Of a DNA stretch of 64,000 bases, positions 37,017-45,150 are shown piece by piece. The number at the start of each line of letters is the position of its first letter. Position 1 is the first letter of the stretch. The translations under genes were made by a program, and so were the position numbers. Origin of the DNA: Paenibacillus sp. JDR-2 (GTDB lineage Bacteria > Bacillota > Bacilli > Paenibacillales > Paenibacillaceae). The notes under the pieces were generated by a model. The model was not told the DNA's origin and searched no databases. It was given only the letters and a program-made list of their open reading frames with translations. The DNA is taken from the NCBI RefSeq assembly GCF_000023585.1, contig NC_012914.1:830001-894000 (forward strand), written 5' to 3'.

Positions 37017-38687
37017 ATGAGGAAAGCAAAACTGCTGGGCTCGCTCAGCTTAATCACCGTCTTGACGGCATCGATCGTTTCCGGTTGCAGCAGCTCTGGC
37101 GGCAATTCGAACGCGAACAATTCGGATAATACACCCGCGGCCTCTGCCGATCCTGCCGATTCAGGTGCTTCGAGTGCTCCGGCGGCGGACAATCCGTTCA
37201 AGGATCATATGGATATTTCCCTCTCCTGGTGGGGAATCGGCGTCGGCTTCCAGCAGCATGATGATCTCGTGCAAAAACTAGAGAAGGACTTTAACGTGAC
37301 GCTTAAACCGGTCGATATCGGCTGGGACAGCTATAAAGAGAAGAACCAGGTCTGGGCCGCTGCCGGCCAGCTGCCGGATATTATCACCAACAGCATCGTC
37401 AACGACAATCCGGGTACGTACAACGAATGGGTCAGCCAAGAGCTCATTCATCCTTTGCCGGATGATTTAAGCGCATATCCGAACGTTGAGAAAGTAGCCA
37501 AGGCACCGGACGTGCAAGGCGTCTACCGCGACGGCAAGCTGTATGCGATTCCGCGGATGACCTATCCGAATACCGACATGTGGGCGGTCGACCGGGCTAT
37601 CTACGTGCGCAAGGACTGGATGGATAAGCTCGGCATTAAGGACCCGCAAAGTTTCGACGAATTTTACGCGATGCTGAAAGCGTTTGCCGAGCAGGACCCC
37701 GATGGCAACGGCAAAAAGGATACGACCGGTATTGTCATGAACACGCTGGGCTACTTCAAATCGGTCTTCATGCCTGCATTCCCGCAATACGACAACTCCA
37801 GCTGGCTGCAGGAGGACGGTAAATGGATTCCGTACTTCGCTTCCAAGCAGATGGATCAGGTTGTTACAGAGGCTCGCAAGCTTTATGCGGACGGTGCGCT
37901 CGATCAGGACTTTGCGGTTGAAAAAGCCGGCGAAGCGAATCAGAAGTTTTATCAAGGCAAGGCGGGGGCGCTTGCGTATAACGTCGGCTCCGTCAGCGGT
38001 CCAACCGGGATCAAAGCCGAGTGGGAGAAGAACAACCTCGGCGAGAAATTTTTCGACCATGTAAAGATTCTTCATCTGTGGCCTGCCGCCGACGGCACGG
38101 TTTACCGTCATACGACGCAATCGTTCTGGTCGGAATCGATGATTAACGCCGACGTCGACGACAAGAAGCTCGACCGCATTCTGCGCATTTACGACTGGCT
38201 GCTTTCGCCGGAGGCGAAGGAAATGTACGACTACGGTATCGAGGGCAAGGATTATACGAAGAACGGCGACCAAATTACGATTACTCGTCCGAAGGACGGA
38301 GATAACTTTATTGACCTACACAAGGAATATCCGTCGCTCGATATTATTCAGGCGCTGGCCGCCTGGAGAGACGCAAGCGCCCTTGAAGACAGCCCGGCGA
38401 ACAGAGTCGCCAAGGGCGATGACGTGGTTGATTTCATTCAAGGCGAGCTGAAATGGCAAATGGACAATGCCAAGGCGATTCCGACGGCCTTCGATATCTT
38501 CTCGATGTCGACGCCAGCCAAGGACAAATTATCGGCGATCAACTTCGACGACGATTTCACCCGCATCGTGCTCGGCAAGGACGACCCCGTGAAAATGCTG
38601 CATGACGTGCAGAAGAGCTACGACGGCAAAGGACTGCAGGATGCGATTAAAGAAGTTACCGAGCAGATGGCGAAGCAAGGGAAATAA
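37017..38687 (+). CDS. Extracellular solute-binding lipoprotein, LplA/YtcQ type
   Basis: 556 aa, the long form usual for this subfamily. Lipoprotein signal with Cys in SIVSGCSSSGG near residue 24, then a long Ser/Asn/Ala-rich linker. Mature features are the DMWAVDRAIYVRKDWMDKLGIKDP segment and an EF-like loop DPDGNGKKDTTGIV near residues 227-240, which binds calcium in relatives. Last gene of the importer, so this operon has permease-permease-binding protein order. Terminator at 38699. Confidence 0.93.
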   Translation: MRKAKLLGSLSLITVLTASIVSGCSSSGGNSNANNSDNTPAASADPADSGASSAPAADNPFKDHMDISLSWWGIGVGFQQHDDLVQKLEKDFNVTLKPVDIGWDSYKEKNQVWAAAGQLPDIITNSIVNDNPGTYNEWVSQELIHPLPDDLSAYPNVEKVAKAPDVQGVYRDGKLYAIPRMTYPNTDMWAVDRAIYVRKDWMDKLGIKDPQSFDEFYAMLKAFAEQDPDGNGKKDTTGIVMNTLGYFKSVFMPAFPQYDNSSWLQEDGKWIPYFASKQMDQVVTEARKLYADGALDQDFAVEKAGEANQKFYQGKAGALAYNVGSVSGPTGIKAEWEKNNLGEKFFDHVKILHLWPAADGTVYRHTTQSFWSESMINADVDDKKLDRILRIYDWLLSPEAKEMYDYGIEGKDYTKNGDQITITRPKDGDNFIDLHKEYPSLDIIQALAAWRDASALEDSPANRVAKGDDVVDFIQGELKWQMDNAKAIPTAFDIFSMSTPAKDKLSAINFDDDFTRIVLGKDDPVKMLHDVQKSYDGKGLQDAIKEVTEQMAKQGK

Positions 38688-38698
38688 AGGCTTGGAAT

Positions 38699-38741
38699 GG
38701 GAGGGGCTTCGCTTGTTATCCGGCGGAGCTCCTCCCTTTTT
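38699..38741 (+). terminator. Terminator after the LplA-type gene
   Basis: Stem GGGAGGGGCTTCG against CGGAGCTCCTCCC with a 12-nt loop, followed by TTTTT. Confidence 0.7.
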
Positions 38742-38799
38742 GCCGGAGGCCGCGGCCGCCGTCTAGTAACTGAATTAAGAGTTTAAATTTATTTTAAGG

Positions 38800-40590
38800 A
38801 TGGTGTTGATCATTCCAGAGAATCCGGTTGTTATCCGCTTGACCGATTATGGAGCAGTCCCCGATTCGGGGAAGGACGCTCAGCCGGCCATGCGCCGGGC
38901 AATCGAAGCCGCATCGAGCGTTCAGGGACCCGTGCTGCTGGATATTCCGCGGGGACGCTACGATTTCTATACGGACGAGGCAATCCGGGCACCATATTAT
39001 ATTTCGAATACGGCCAGCGAGTCGGAGAATCCCGATGTTACGAAGACGATCGGCATTTTGCTCAAAGGCTTAAAGGATTTAACGCTCGAGGGTAACGGCT
39101 CGCTGTTTGTCTTTCGCGGCAAGATGACGATGCTGGCGATTGACGGCTGCGAAGGCATAAGGATCCGCAATCTGCATGCCGATTACGAATGGCCTACGGT
39201 GACGGAAATGACCATCACCGCCGTCGGAAGCAATTACTTCGACGCGGATATCCATCCTAATAGTGGATATGCGATCGAGGAAGGCCGACTGGTCTGGGTT
39301 GGCGAGGGCTGGCGGTTCACGGAAGGGCCGATGCAGGAATACGACCCCATCCGTAACACGACATGGAGGATCGATAATCTAGTTGAGCGGGCATCCATGG
39401 TGGAGGAAACGGCGCCGAATCGGCTTAGGCTTTTTGTTGAGGATGGAAGCGAGGTATCCGGCCTGACCGCCGGCCGGGTATTGCAGATGCGCGACGGCAT
39501 CCGCGACCAGGTTGGAGTATTTATCCATCGGAGCCGCGATGTATCGTGGAGCGGGGTTGGCATGCATTTCATGCATGGCCTTGGCATCGTTGGCCAATTC
39601 AGCGAGAATTTAAGCTTCAAGCAGATGGATTTCTCGCCCCGCGCGGAAACGGGCAGGACGGTGACCGCGTTCGCCGATTTTATCCATCTGTCGGGATGCC
39701 GGGGGAAGGTGGAGATTGCGGACAGCCGGTTCGTTGGCGGCCATGACGACCCGATCAACGCGCATGGCACCCATCTCCGGATTGTTGGCAGGCAGGCTCC
39801 GGATCAACTGGTGCTGCGCTTCATGCACCATCAGACCTACGGCTTCGACGCCTTCATCCCTGGCGACGAGATCGAATTCGTTCGTCACGCTTCGCTGCTC
39901 GCCTACGGCTCGGGCACCGTCAAGGCGGCGGAGCGGCTCAGCCCGCGAGAGGTGCTGCTAACGCTAGAGACGCCGGCGCCGGTGGACATCCATCTGGGTG
40001 ACGTCGTCGAGAACGTGACATGGACGCCAGAGTTACGGATCATGGGCAATTATTTCGCCCGTATTCCGACGCGGGGCGTGCTCGTTACGACGCGCCGCAA
40101 GGTCGTCATCGAGGGCAACCTTTTCGAGCGGCTAACGATGAGCGGCATTTCCGTAGCCAACGACGCCGAGAGCTGGTTCGAGTCGGGGAAGGTAGGGGAT
40201 CTGACGATCCGGAATAACCGGTTTATCGAATGCGGCGGCCCGGATCATCCCGTCATCGTGATCGCTCCGGAAAATACCGAGCTGGATGCCGCCCGGCCGG
40301 TGCATGCCGGTATCCGCATCGAGGGCAATAGGATCGAAACGCGGGACGCTGCTGCGCTTGGCGCAAAGAGCGCGGGGTTAATCGATTTTACAGGCAACGA
40401 GATCGTCATGACGGCTGATGAGGATAAGCCTGTACGAAGTCTCATAACGCTAACGGCTTGCAGCGGCGTGCGAATCGCCGGCAACATCCTATTCGGCAAA
40501 GGTCTTGAGCGGGATGTCCGATTACGGCAGATGCCGGAGGATGAAGCGGTTGTCGAAGCAGGCCAGGGGCTGCAGACAAGAGTGGAATAA
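38800..40590 (+). CDS. GH110-like alpha-1,3-galactosidase (beta-helix)
   Basis: 596 aa without signal peptide, so probably cytosolic. The N-terminal TDYGAVPDSGKDAQPAMRRAIEAA is the start of a right-handed beta-helix, followed by many short repeats (ITLTACSGVRIAGNILF). The GH110 landmark is present: HGLGIVGQFSENLSF, then a Phe-Ala-Asp-Phe segment and FVGGHDDPINAHG with the Asp-Asp pair at residues 316-317, which is catalytic in studied GH110 enzymes. Those remove terminal alpha-1,3-galactose. ATG 38800 is directly against AAGGA; GTG 38803 or TTG 38806 may be the real start. It closes the catabolic island and explains its importer and dehydrogenases. Confidence 0.85.
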   Translation: MVLIIPENPVVIRLTDYGAVPDSGKDAQPAMRRAIEAASSVQGPVLLDIPRGRYDFYTDEAIRAPYYISNTASESENPDVTKTIGILLKGLKDLTLEGNGSLFVFRGKMTMLAIDGCEGIRIRNLHADYEWPTVTEMTITAVGSNYFDADIHPNSGYAIEEGRLVWVGEGWRFTEGPMQEYDPIRNTTWRIDNLVERASMVEETAPNRLRLFVEDGSEVSGLTAGRVLQMRDGIRDQVGVFIHRSRDVSWSGVGMHFMHGLGIVGQFSENLSFKQMDFSPRAETGRTVTAFADFIHLSGCRGKVEIADSRFVGGHDDPINAHGTHLRIVGRQAPDQLVLRFMHHQTYGFDAFIPGDEIEFVRHASLLAYGSGTVKAAERLSPREVLLTLETPAPVDIHLGDVVENVTWTPELRIMGNYFARIPTRGVLVTTRRKVVIEGNLFERLTMSGISVANDAESWFESGKVGDLTIRNNRFIECGGPDHPVIVIAPENTELDAARPVHAGIRIEGNRIETRDAAALGAKSAGLIDFTGNEIVMTADEDKPVRSLITLTACSGVRIAGNILFGKGLERDVRLRQMPEDEAVVEAGQGLQTRVE

Positions 40591-40612
40591 CAATAGCTCG
40601 ACAATGCTATAG

Positions 40613-41128
40613 CTATTCGTTTTCAGCCGTTTCATCGAGATTTTCCTTGTAATAGTTTATTCCGCGTTTGAAATAATGGAGCTTCTCGTCCGTGGTGCTT
40701 TCCATGAGGTTAGCGATAAGAAGCTCCACGCTTTCCTTGTAGCTGTGGCTGTTATACAGCGCCATGGCGAGAAATACTTGAATAGCGCGGTTCTCGGGAA
40801 ATTCCTTCATGCCTCTGCGCAAAGTCGCGACCGCTTTATCGTATTGTCCCCAGTAACGGTAAGTGCTGCCAAGTCCCATCAGGCATCTTTCCAGATCGGC
40901 GCCGGACAAGCCTAGCTCAATCGCGCGCACATAATAGGGGATCGCCTTATCTCCTAGACCGGAATTATCATAGGCTATCCCCATCTGGTAATTAATCTCC
41001 GCATCATCGGGGTACAAGGAAAGCAGTTCTAACAGCTGCTCGCGTACCTCGCTTAAAATTTCTTGATCCTGCTTTGCTCGTCCTTCTTCTCGGCGTTCTA
41101 TGATTCTTATCAAATCGTCTCTTGTCAT
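40613..41128 (-). CDS. Tetratricopeptide-repeat protein
   Basis: 171 aa, soluble. Three to four helix-turn-helix repeats are visible: YPDDAEINYQMGIAYDNSGLGDKAIPYYVRAIELG, ADLERCLMGLGSTYRYWGQYDKAVATLRRGMKEFP and NRAIQVFLAMALYNSHSYKESVELLIANLM. The group matches small Bacillus proteins annotated only as TPR. A scaffold role is likely. It ends 22 bp from the end of the GH110 gene, with a weak inverted repeat AATAGCT/AGCTATT between them. Confidence 0.85.
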   Translation of the reverse strand: MTRDDLIRIIERREEGRAKQDQEILSEVREQLLELLSLYPDDAEINYQMGIAYDNSGLGDKAIPYYVRAIELGLSGADLERCLMGLGSTYRYWGQYDKAVATLRRGMKEFPENRAIQVFLAMALYNSHSYKESVELLIANLMESTTDEKLHYFKRGINYYKENLDETAENE

Positions 41129-41166
41129 ATTTCACGACTCCCATAGCTGTGGTAGTTACTAAGTTA

Positions 41167-42024
41167 TTAGCTGCATTGTAAAACGACCCATACATTTTCA
41201 AAATTCAGTTGCTTGAGATCCTCTTCGCGTATCCAGAAATACAACCTGCCTGTCATTCCCCACATCATTCCAATTTCTTCTTCCGAGTCGATTTGGAGGA
41301 GAAGCTTCCAGGAGTCTGCTGTTTGTTCGAGCAATTCTCTCCTTGGATCCCTATACCCAGTACCGTCTCCGCAGTATAAACCATGAGTGACTAGTTGGCA
41401 CTCTAATTGCATCTCATTCTGAATTGGATTGGGATGTCCCAATAATCTATGACTCGTATCGCCAAAATTATAATGCTCTTCCATTTCTTCGAGTAAGGCA
41501 TAGTAGTTATCCTTTTCCTCAATTGTTAATCGAAGTTTCTCAATAAACAATGATTCGACAGGAGGTAATGTTGTCTGTAGGTTGAAGACCGTCATACATG
41601 ACGAGTAACTACCTTGTTCAATGATATCTTCTGGTTCTTCTCTTCTTTCTAGATCTTCGATACGATCAAAATAGAGAACCTTCCATCTTCCACGGTCATT
41701 GGGATCAAATCCCCACGGCTGCTCAAGCGAATCATAAAAGAAACTGAGTAGACCTTTATCAGGCAATAGAGAAAGTTTATTTTCCGGCTCTCCAAGATTA
41801 ACTTGTGCAACAAAATGTAGAGAACGATCCTCATACATTGGCCAAGCAAATCCAATTGGCAGATCTGGTTTGCCGCCTAGCTTAGAATGTGCAACAGGGA
41901 TGTTACCATCGTCCCGGTTTTCCGTGGTCATTCTAAGTGATAATAAACAATTAGAGATAATGGCATCTTCATATTTCTCGAGATTACTGGAACGAATAAG
42001 TTGTTCTATCTTGCTGTCAATCAT
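41167..42024 (-). CDS. YwqG-family (DUF1963) protein
   Basis: 285 aa from the ATG at 42024, which follows GGAGGAG; the open frame continues upstream without support. The pattern SKLGGKPDLPIGFAWP..RSLHFVAQVNLGEPE and LLSFFYDSLEQPWGFDPNDRGRWKVLYFDRIEDLER is that of the YwqG family, followed by LLGHPNPIQNEMQLECQLV and MMWGMTGRLYFWIREEDLKQLNFENVWVVLQC. The biochemical function is unknown. Relatives often occur near polymorphic toxin or type VII secretion genes, none of which are seen here. AT-richer than neighbours. Confidence 0.88.
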   Translation of the reverse strand: MIDSKIEQLIRSSNLEKYEDAIISNCLLSLRMTTENRDDGNIPVAHSKLGGKPDLPIGFAWPMYEDRSLHFVAQVNLGEPENKLSLLPDKGLLSFFYDSLEQPWGFDPNDRGRWKVLYFDRIEDLERREEPEDIIEQGSYSSCMTVFNLQTTLPPVESLFIEKLRLTIEEKDNYYALLEEMEEHYNFGDTSHRLLGHPNPIQNEMQLECQLVTHGLYCGDGTGYRDPRRELLEQTADSWKLLLQIDSEEEIGMMWGMTGRLYFWIREEDLKQLNFENVWVVLQCS

Positions 42025-42108
42025 ACAGCTCCTCCAATCCACGGTTAGGTTAGAATCAGTAACTCTCATTCTATCATTTACTGGAAAAGAAGAACTATCC
42101 CAATATAA

Positions 42109-42148
42109 AAAAAAGGAAGGCCCAATTAAGCAGGCCTTCCTTTTCTTT
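42109..42148 (-). terminator. Terminator, mainly for the GH43 transcript
   Basis: Stem AAGGAAGGCC/GGCCTTCCTT with T-runs on both sides. On the minus strand it closes the transcript that contains the GH43 gene and the structured element at 42187-42301. Confidence 0.8.
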
Positions 42149-42186
42149 CGGTCCCCCAAAAAAATAAGACAACGGCGAGGAATAGA

Positions 42187-42301
42187 GGGAATTGTTCTCC
42201 TGGAGGAGCGGAGCGCTTGCCTTTGTCAGTGTGAAATCTCGTTAAACGAGTATAATCAAAATTTCACACTGGCAACAGCAACCGGAAGGAGAACAATTCC
42301 C
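42187..42301. repeat. Structured intergenic element, copy 1 (115 bp)
   Basis: A 15-bp perfect outer stem GGGAATTGTTCTCCT (42187-42201/42287-42301) encloses a conserved left segment ending CTTTGTC, a variable 10-bp perfect stem AGTGTGAAAT (42228-42237/42261-42270), a small hairpin CTCGT/ACGAG, and a conserved right segment GCAACAGCA..GGAAGGAG. The conserved segments recur at 48491-48581 with unrelated, equally perfect stems. The copy lies in the 3' untranslated part of the GH43 transcript. A tandem 11-bp duplication (ATGACGAGCTC twice, 42305-42326) lies right beside it. Confidence 0.85.
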
Positions 42302-42349
42302 GCCATGACGAGCTCATGACGAGCTCAGATGTCCGTTCCCTCTTCTGAG

Positions 42350-43957
42350 TTAGTTGTCTTTGTAAACAAAATAGTCAAAGTCTGCATACTGACTCCGTCC
42401 CGAAGTATCCTGGCATTGCATGCCGACAAACGCGCCGGTGAAGAAGCCGCCGCCATGAATGTAATCATCCGACAGCTTATGCGACTCGAAAGTAACCGGC
42501 AGCGTTGTCCAGCTGTCGCCATCGAACGAGTACGAATAGCGGTAAGTCAGCTCCGTAACGTCAACGCGGAGGAATACGTATGCCACGCTGCCTGGGATAA
42601 CAACCTCGGAGCCTTGCAGCGGCTGCGAGAACGAGAAGTTATCGCAGGCAACCAGCTCCAGAATACGGCCTTTCTCTTCATGCCGGGTAATCTGGCACGA
42701 GGTCCAGTTCTGCGTATTGTAATAGTTAACGAGACCGGCGGATTGCTGAAACGTCTCTGGGTTGAAAGCTACCTTCGTCTCCGCGGTAAAGTTGAAATGC
42801 TGCCAGCGGCGGGCAACAAAAGCCTGCGTGAACTTCGAAGTCAGCGATTCTTTCCCATAGATGCGTAGATGGCCGGGGTTATCCTTCAAGGTCACAATCT
42901 TCTCGCCGAGCGGAATACGCAAAGTCTGGAAATGCGGATTCAGCGTCTCCGAATCGAACTCGTCCTTCTCGGGGAAGTCGGGTCCCCACACCACTTCTTC
43001 AATGTTTGGCCCTTCAATGGTCAGCGAAGGTTTATTGCCGCCTACCACATAAGGCCAATCGTTATGCCATTCAAGACGTTGAATAGCTGTTTCTCGTCCA
43101 AGCGGGCAATAACCTCGAGGGTCCAGCAATGGTTGTCCTTCGCGGGAGAGCGGACGCCCCACCAGGTGGACAAGGAACCATTCATTCGTATGCGTCTGAA
43201 CGATGGAAGCATGTCCCGCTTTTTGAAGCGCACTCCGGGGATGAGCATGCGAGGAAATTAACGGATTTTCCGGATGCACCTCATACGGTCCGCGGAGATT
43301 TTTCGAGCGGGCGATAGTTGCCTGATGATCGTATTTAGTGCCGCCCTCAGCGGTCAGCAGGTAGTAATAGCCGCCTATTTTGTACAAATGCGGCGCTTCG
43401 GTTAGCTTAATGTCGGTGCCTTTGAAAATGACTTCCGCTTTGCCGACCAGACGCTGCTCAGCCGCATCATACTCCTGCAGCACGATCCCGTAGAACGGGT
43501 GATTGCCCAAGCGTTGATCCCACATCATATTCACGAAATATTTTCTGCCGTCCTCATCATGGAAGAGGGAAGGGTCAAAGCCGGAGCTGTTCATATGAAT
43601 CGGCTCGGACCATTCGCCGTCAATCGTATCGCAGGTAACCAGGTAGTTGTGGCAATCCTTCCACTGCCCTTCAACAACCTTTACGTCGGTGTAGATCAAC
43701 CAGAACTGATTGTCGCTGTAAGACAATTGAGGCGCCCAGATCCCGCCGGAATCCGGATTGCCCATCATGTTCAGCTGGCTTAGGCGGTTCAGCGGACGGG
43801 ATGCAAGCCGCCAGTTTTTCAGATCCTTGGAATGGTAAATTCCCACGCCAGGAAACCACTCGAAGGTCGACACCGCAATATAATAATCTTCGCCTACGCG
43901 GCAAATGCAAGGATCCGGATTAAAGCCGGGAAGAATAGGATTCGTAATAGCAGACAT
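42350..43957 (-). CDS. GH43 beta-xylosidase/arabinofuranosidase
   Basis: 535 aa, cytosolic (no signal). Five-bladed propeller of GH43 with catalytic base D15 in [10 protein letters not shown], the pKa-modulating Asp in WLIYTDVK, and general acid E187 in [13 protein letters not shown]-terminal beta-sandwich ([32 protein letters not shown]) completes the XynB-like architecture. It would cut xylo-oligosaccharides or arabinoxylan fragments inside the cell. Divergent from an AraC regulator 214 bp away, which is its likely activator. No transporter gene is adjacent. Confidence 0.95.
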   Translation of the reverse strand: MSAITNPILPGFNPDPCICRVGEDYYIAVSTFEWFPGVGIYHSKDLKNWRLASRPLNRLSQLNMMGNPDSGGIWAPQLSYSDNQFWLIYTDVKVVEGQWKDCHNYLVTCDTIDGEWSEPIHMNSSGFDPSLFHDEDGRKYFVNMMWDQRLGNHPFYGIVLQEYDAAEQRLVGKAEVIFKGTDIKLTEAPHLYKIGGYYYLLTAEGGTKYDHQATIARSKNLRGPYEVHPENPLISSHAHPRSALQKAGHASIVQTHTNEWFLVHLVGRPLSREGQPLLDPRGYCPLGRETAIQRLEWHNDWPYVVGGNKPSLTIEGPNIEEVVWGPDFPEKDEFDSETLNPHFQTLRIPLGEKIVTLKDNPGHLRIYGKESLTSKFTQAFVARRWQHFNFTAETKVAFNPETFQQSAGLVNYYNTQNWTSCQITRHEEKGRILELVACDNFSFSQPLQGSEVVIPGSVAYVFLRVDVTELTYRYSYSFDGDSWTTLPVTFESHKLSDDYIHGGGFFTGAFVGMQCQDTSGRSQYADFDYFVYKDN

Positions 43958-44171
43958 ATCGACAAAATTCTCCTCTCATCAGTCAGCAAATAAGCCATTG
44001 GAAAGACTGGAAGTGTATAGGAATTACCCTTCTTCGCTACCGTCTTCTTTTGGCTGGTATGTTATAATATCTTTTATATTATCAAGGGCTTTAAGGATAT
44101 CCCATATCCATAGCAGGACAGTATTTACCCAAATCGATCAAGCTGAGGGCGCTGCTGGAGAGGAGTTTGAA

Positions 44172-45053
44172 ATGGAGCAAAAAGAGCGTCAAAAAAGGGA
44201 GTTTATGCTCCCCGATATGGACTCGACCTTCCGGGTGTTCGGAGCCCACTCCCGAACCGTTGATCCCGGCTGGAGTTATCCGCTTCACAAACATCCGTTG
44301 TTTGAGATCAATCTGGTTCTGACGGGTACCCAGCAGTTTAGCGTTGAACGGACAAGCTACAAGCAAAAAGCCGGCGACCTGCTGCTCTTCAGGCCTGGCG
44401 ACCAGCATGAAAGCCGGGTGTCGGGCGAGGAAGACATGACGTATTATTGTCTTCATTTTGACGTGGACGAGCCGTCGTTCCGCGAACTGCTCTGCCGGAG
44501 CCCAAGATGCTTCTACCCCTCGGACAGCGAGCTTGCTATGGCGATAAGGCCGGCGCTGGACAAGCTTATCGGGTTAACGGTATCGCATGAAGCGGTCTTG
44601 AGAACGGAAGCCCGCATGCATATCCTATCCGCGTTATTTGAGCTGTTTGCCGTCCTTAGCGGTACGTTGTCCAAGCTGAATCAAGACCCTGCCGGCCTTA
44701 GAAATTCCGAGCTGGCTTCGCGGGTCGCCATCATGCTGGAGGAAGCCGTGGAGGATGCTGCGGATGCCGGAATTATGAATGACAAGGATACGATAACCTC
44801 GATTGCCGCTGCGGTCGGCTACAGCACCTCGTCGGTGAACCGTCTCTTTAGTAGGGCCTTTGGCGTATCCCCGAGGCAATATCTATCCACGATTATGCTG
44901 AAGAAGGCGAAGCTGCTGCTAATGGATCTCGAGCTGACCATTGAAGAAATCTCCTCGAGACTTGGCTATAACAATATTGCCCATTTCAGCAGACAGTTCA
45001 AGCGGTGGACCGGTGAATCTCCGAGCCGTTTCAGGGATAGATTCCACGATTAG
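44172..45053 (+). CDS. AraC-family regulator, cupin type, divergent from GH43 gene
   Basis: 293 aa from ATG 44172, 6 nt behind GGAGAGGAG; a long open frame upstream has no start signal. N-terminal cupin region YPLHKHPLFEINLVLTGTQQFSVERTSYKQKAGDLLLFRPGDQHESRV binds the inducer; two C-terminal helix-turn-helix motifs are DTITSIAAAVGYSTSSVNRLFSRAFG and LTIEEISSRLGYNNIAHFSRQFKRWTGESPSRFR. A -10-like TATAAT precedes it at about 44064. Its placement makes control of the xylosidase likely. Confidence 0.9.
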   Translation: MEQKERQKREFMLPDMDSTFRVFGAHSRTVDPGWSYPLHKHPLFEINLVLTGTQQFSVERTSYKQKAGDLLLFRPGDQHESRVSGEEDMTYYCLHFDVDEPSFRELLCRSPRCFYPSDSELAMAIRPALDKLIGLTVSHEAVLRTEARMHILSALFELFAVLSGTLSKLNQDPAGLRNSELASRVAIMLEEAVEDAADAGIMNDKDTITSIAAAVGYSTSSVNRLFSRAFGVSPRQYLSTIMLKKAKLLLMDLELTIEEISSRLGYNNIAHFSRQFKRWTGESPSRFRDRFHD

Positions 45054-45150
45054 ACATATAGTGGTAAACTATAGGAAGAGGTATTTTTCGCGAAACGTAT
45101 GCTTTCGGCAGCCGTTTACGCTTGGATTGTTGAAGAGGAGTGACGCTAGC

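Noticed and set aside
42187..42301. Integron attC site
   Set aside because: The attC core sites are absent and no integrase or cassette array is nearby.
44790..45150. Extended N-terminus of the OppA-like protein overlapping the AraC gene
   Set aside because: The lipoprotein signal starts at about 45151 behind a ribosome site; the upstream part is just open frame over the AraC gene.
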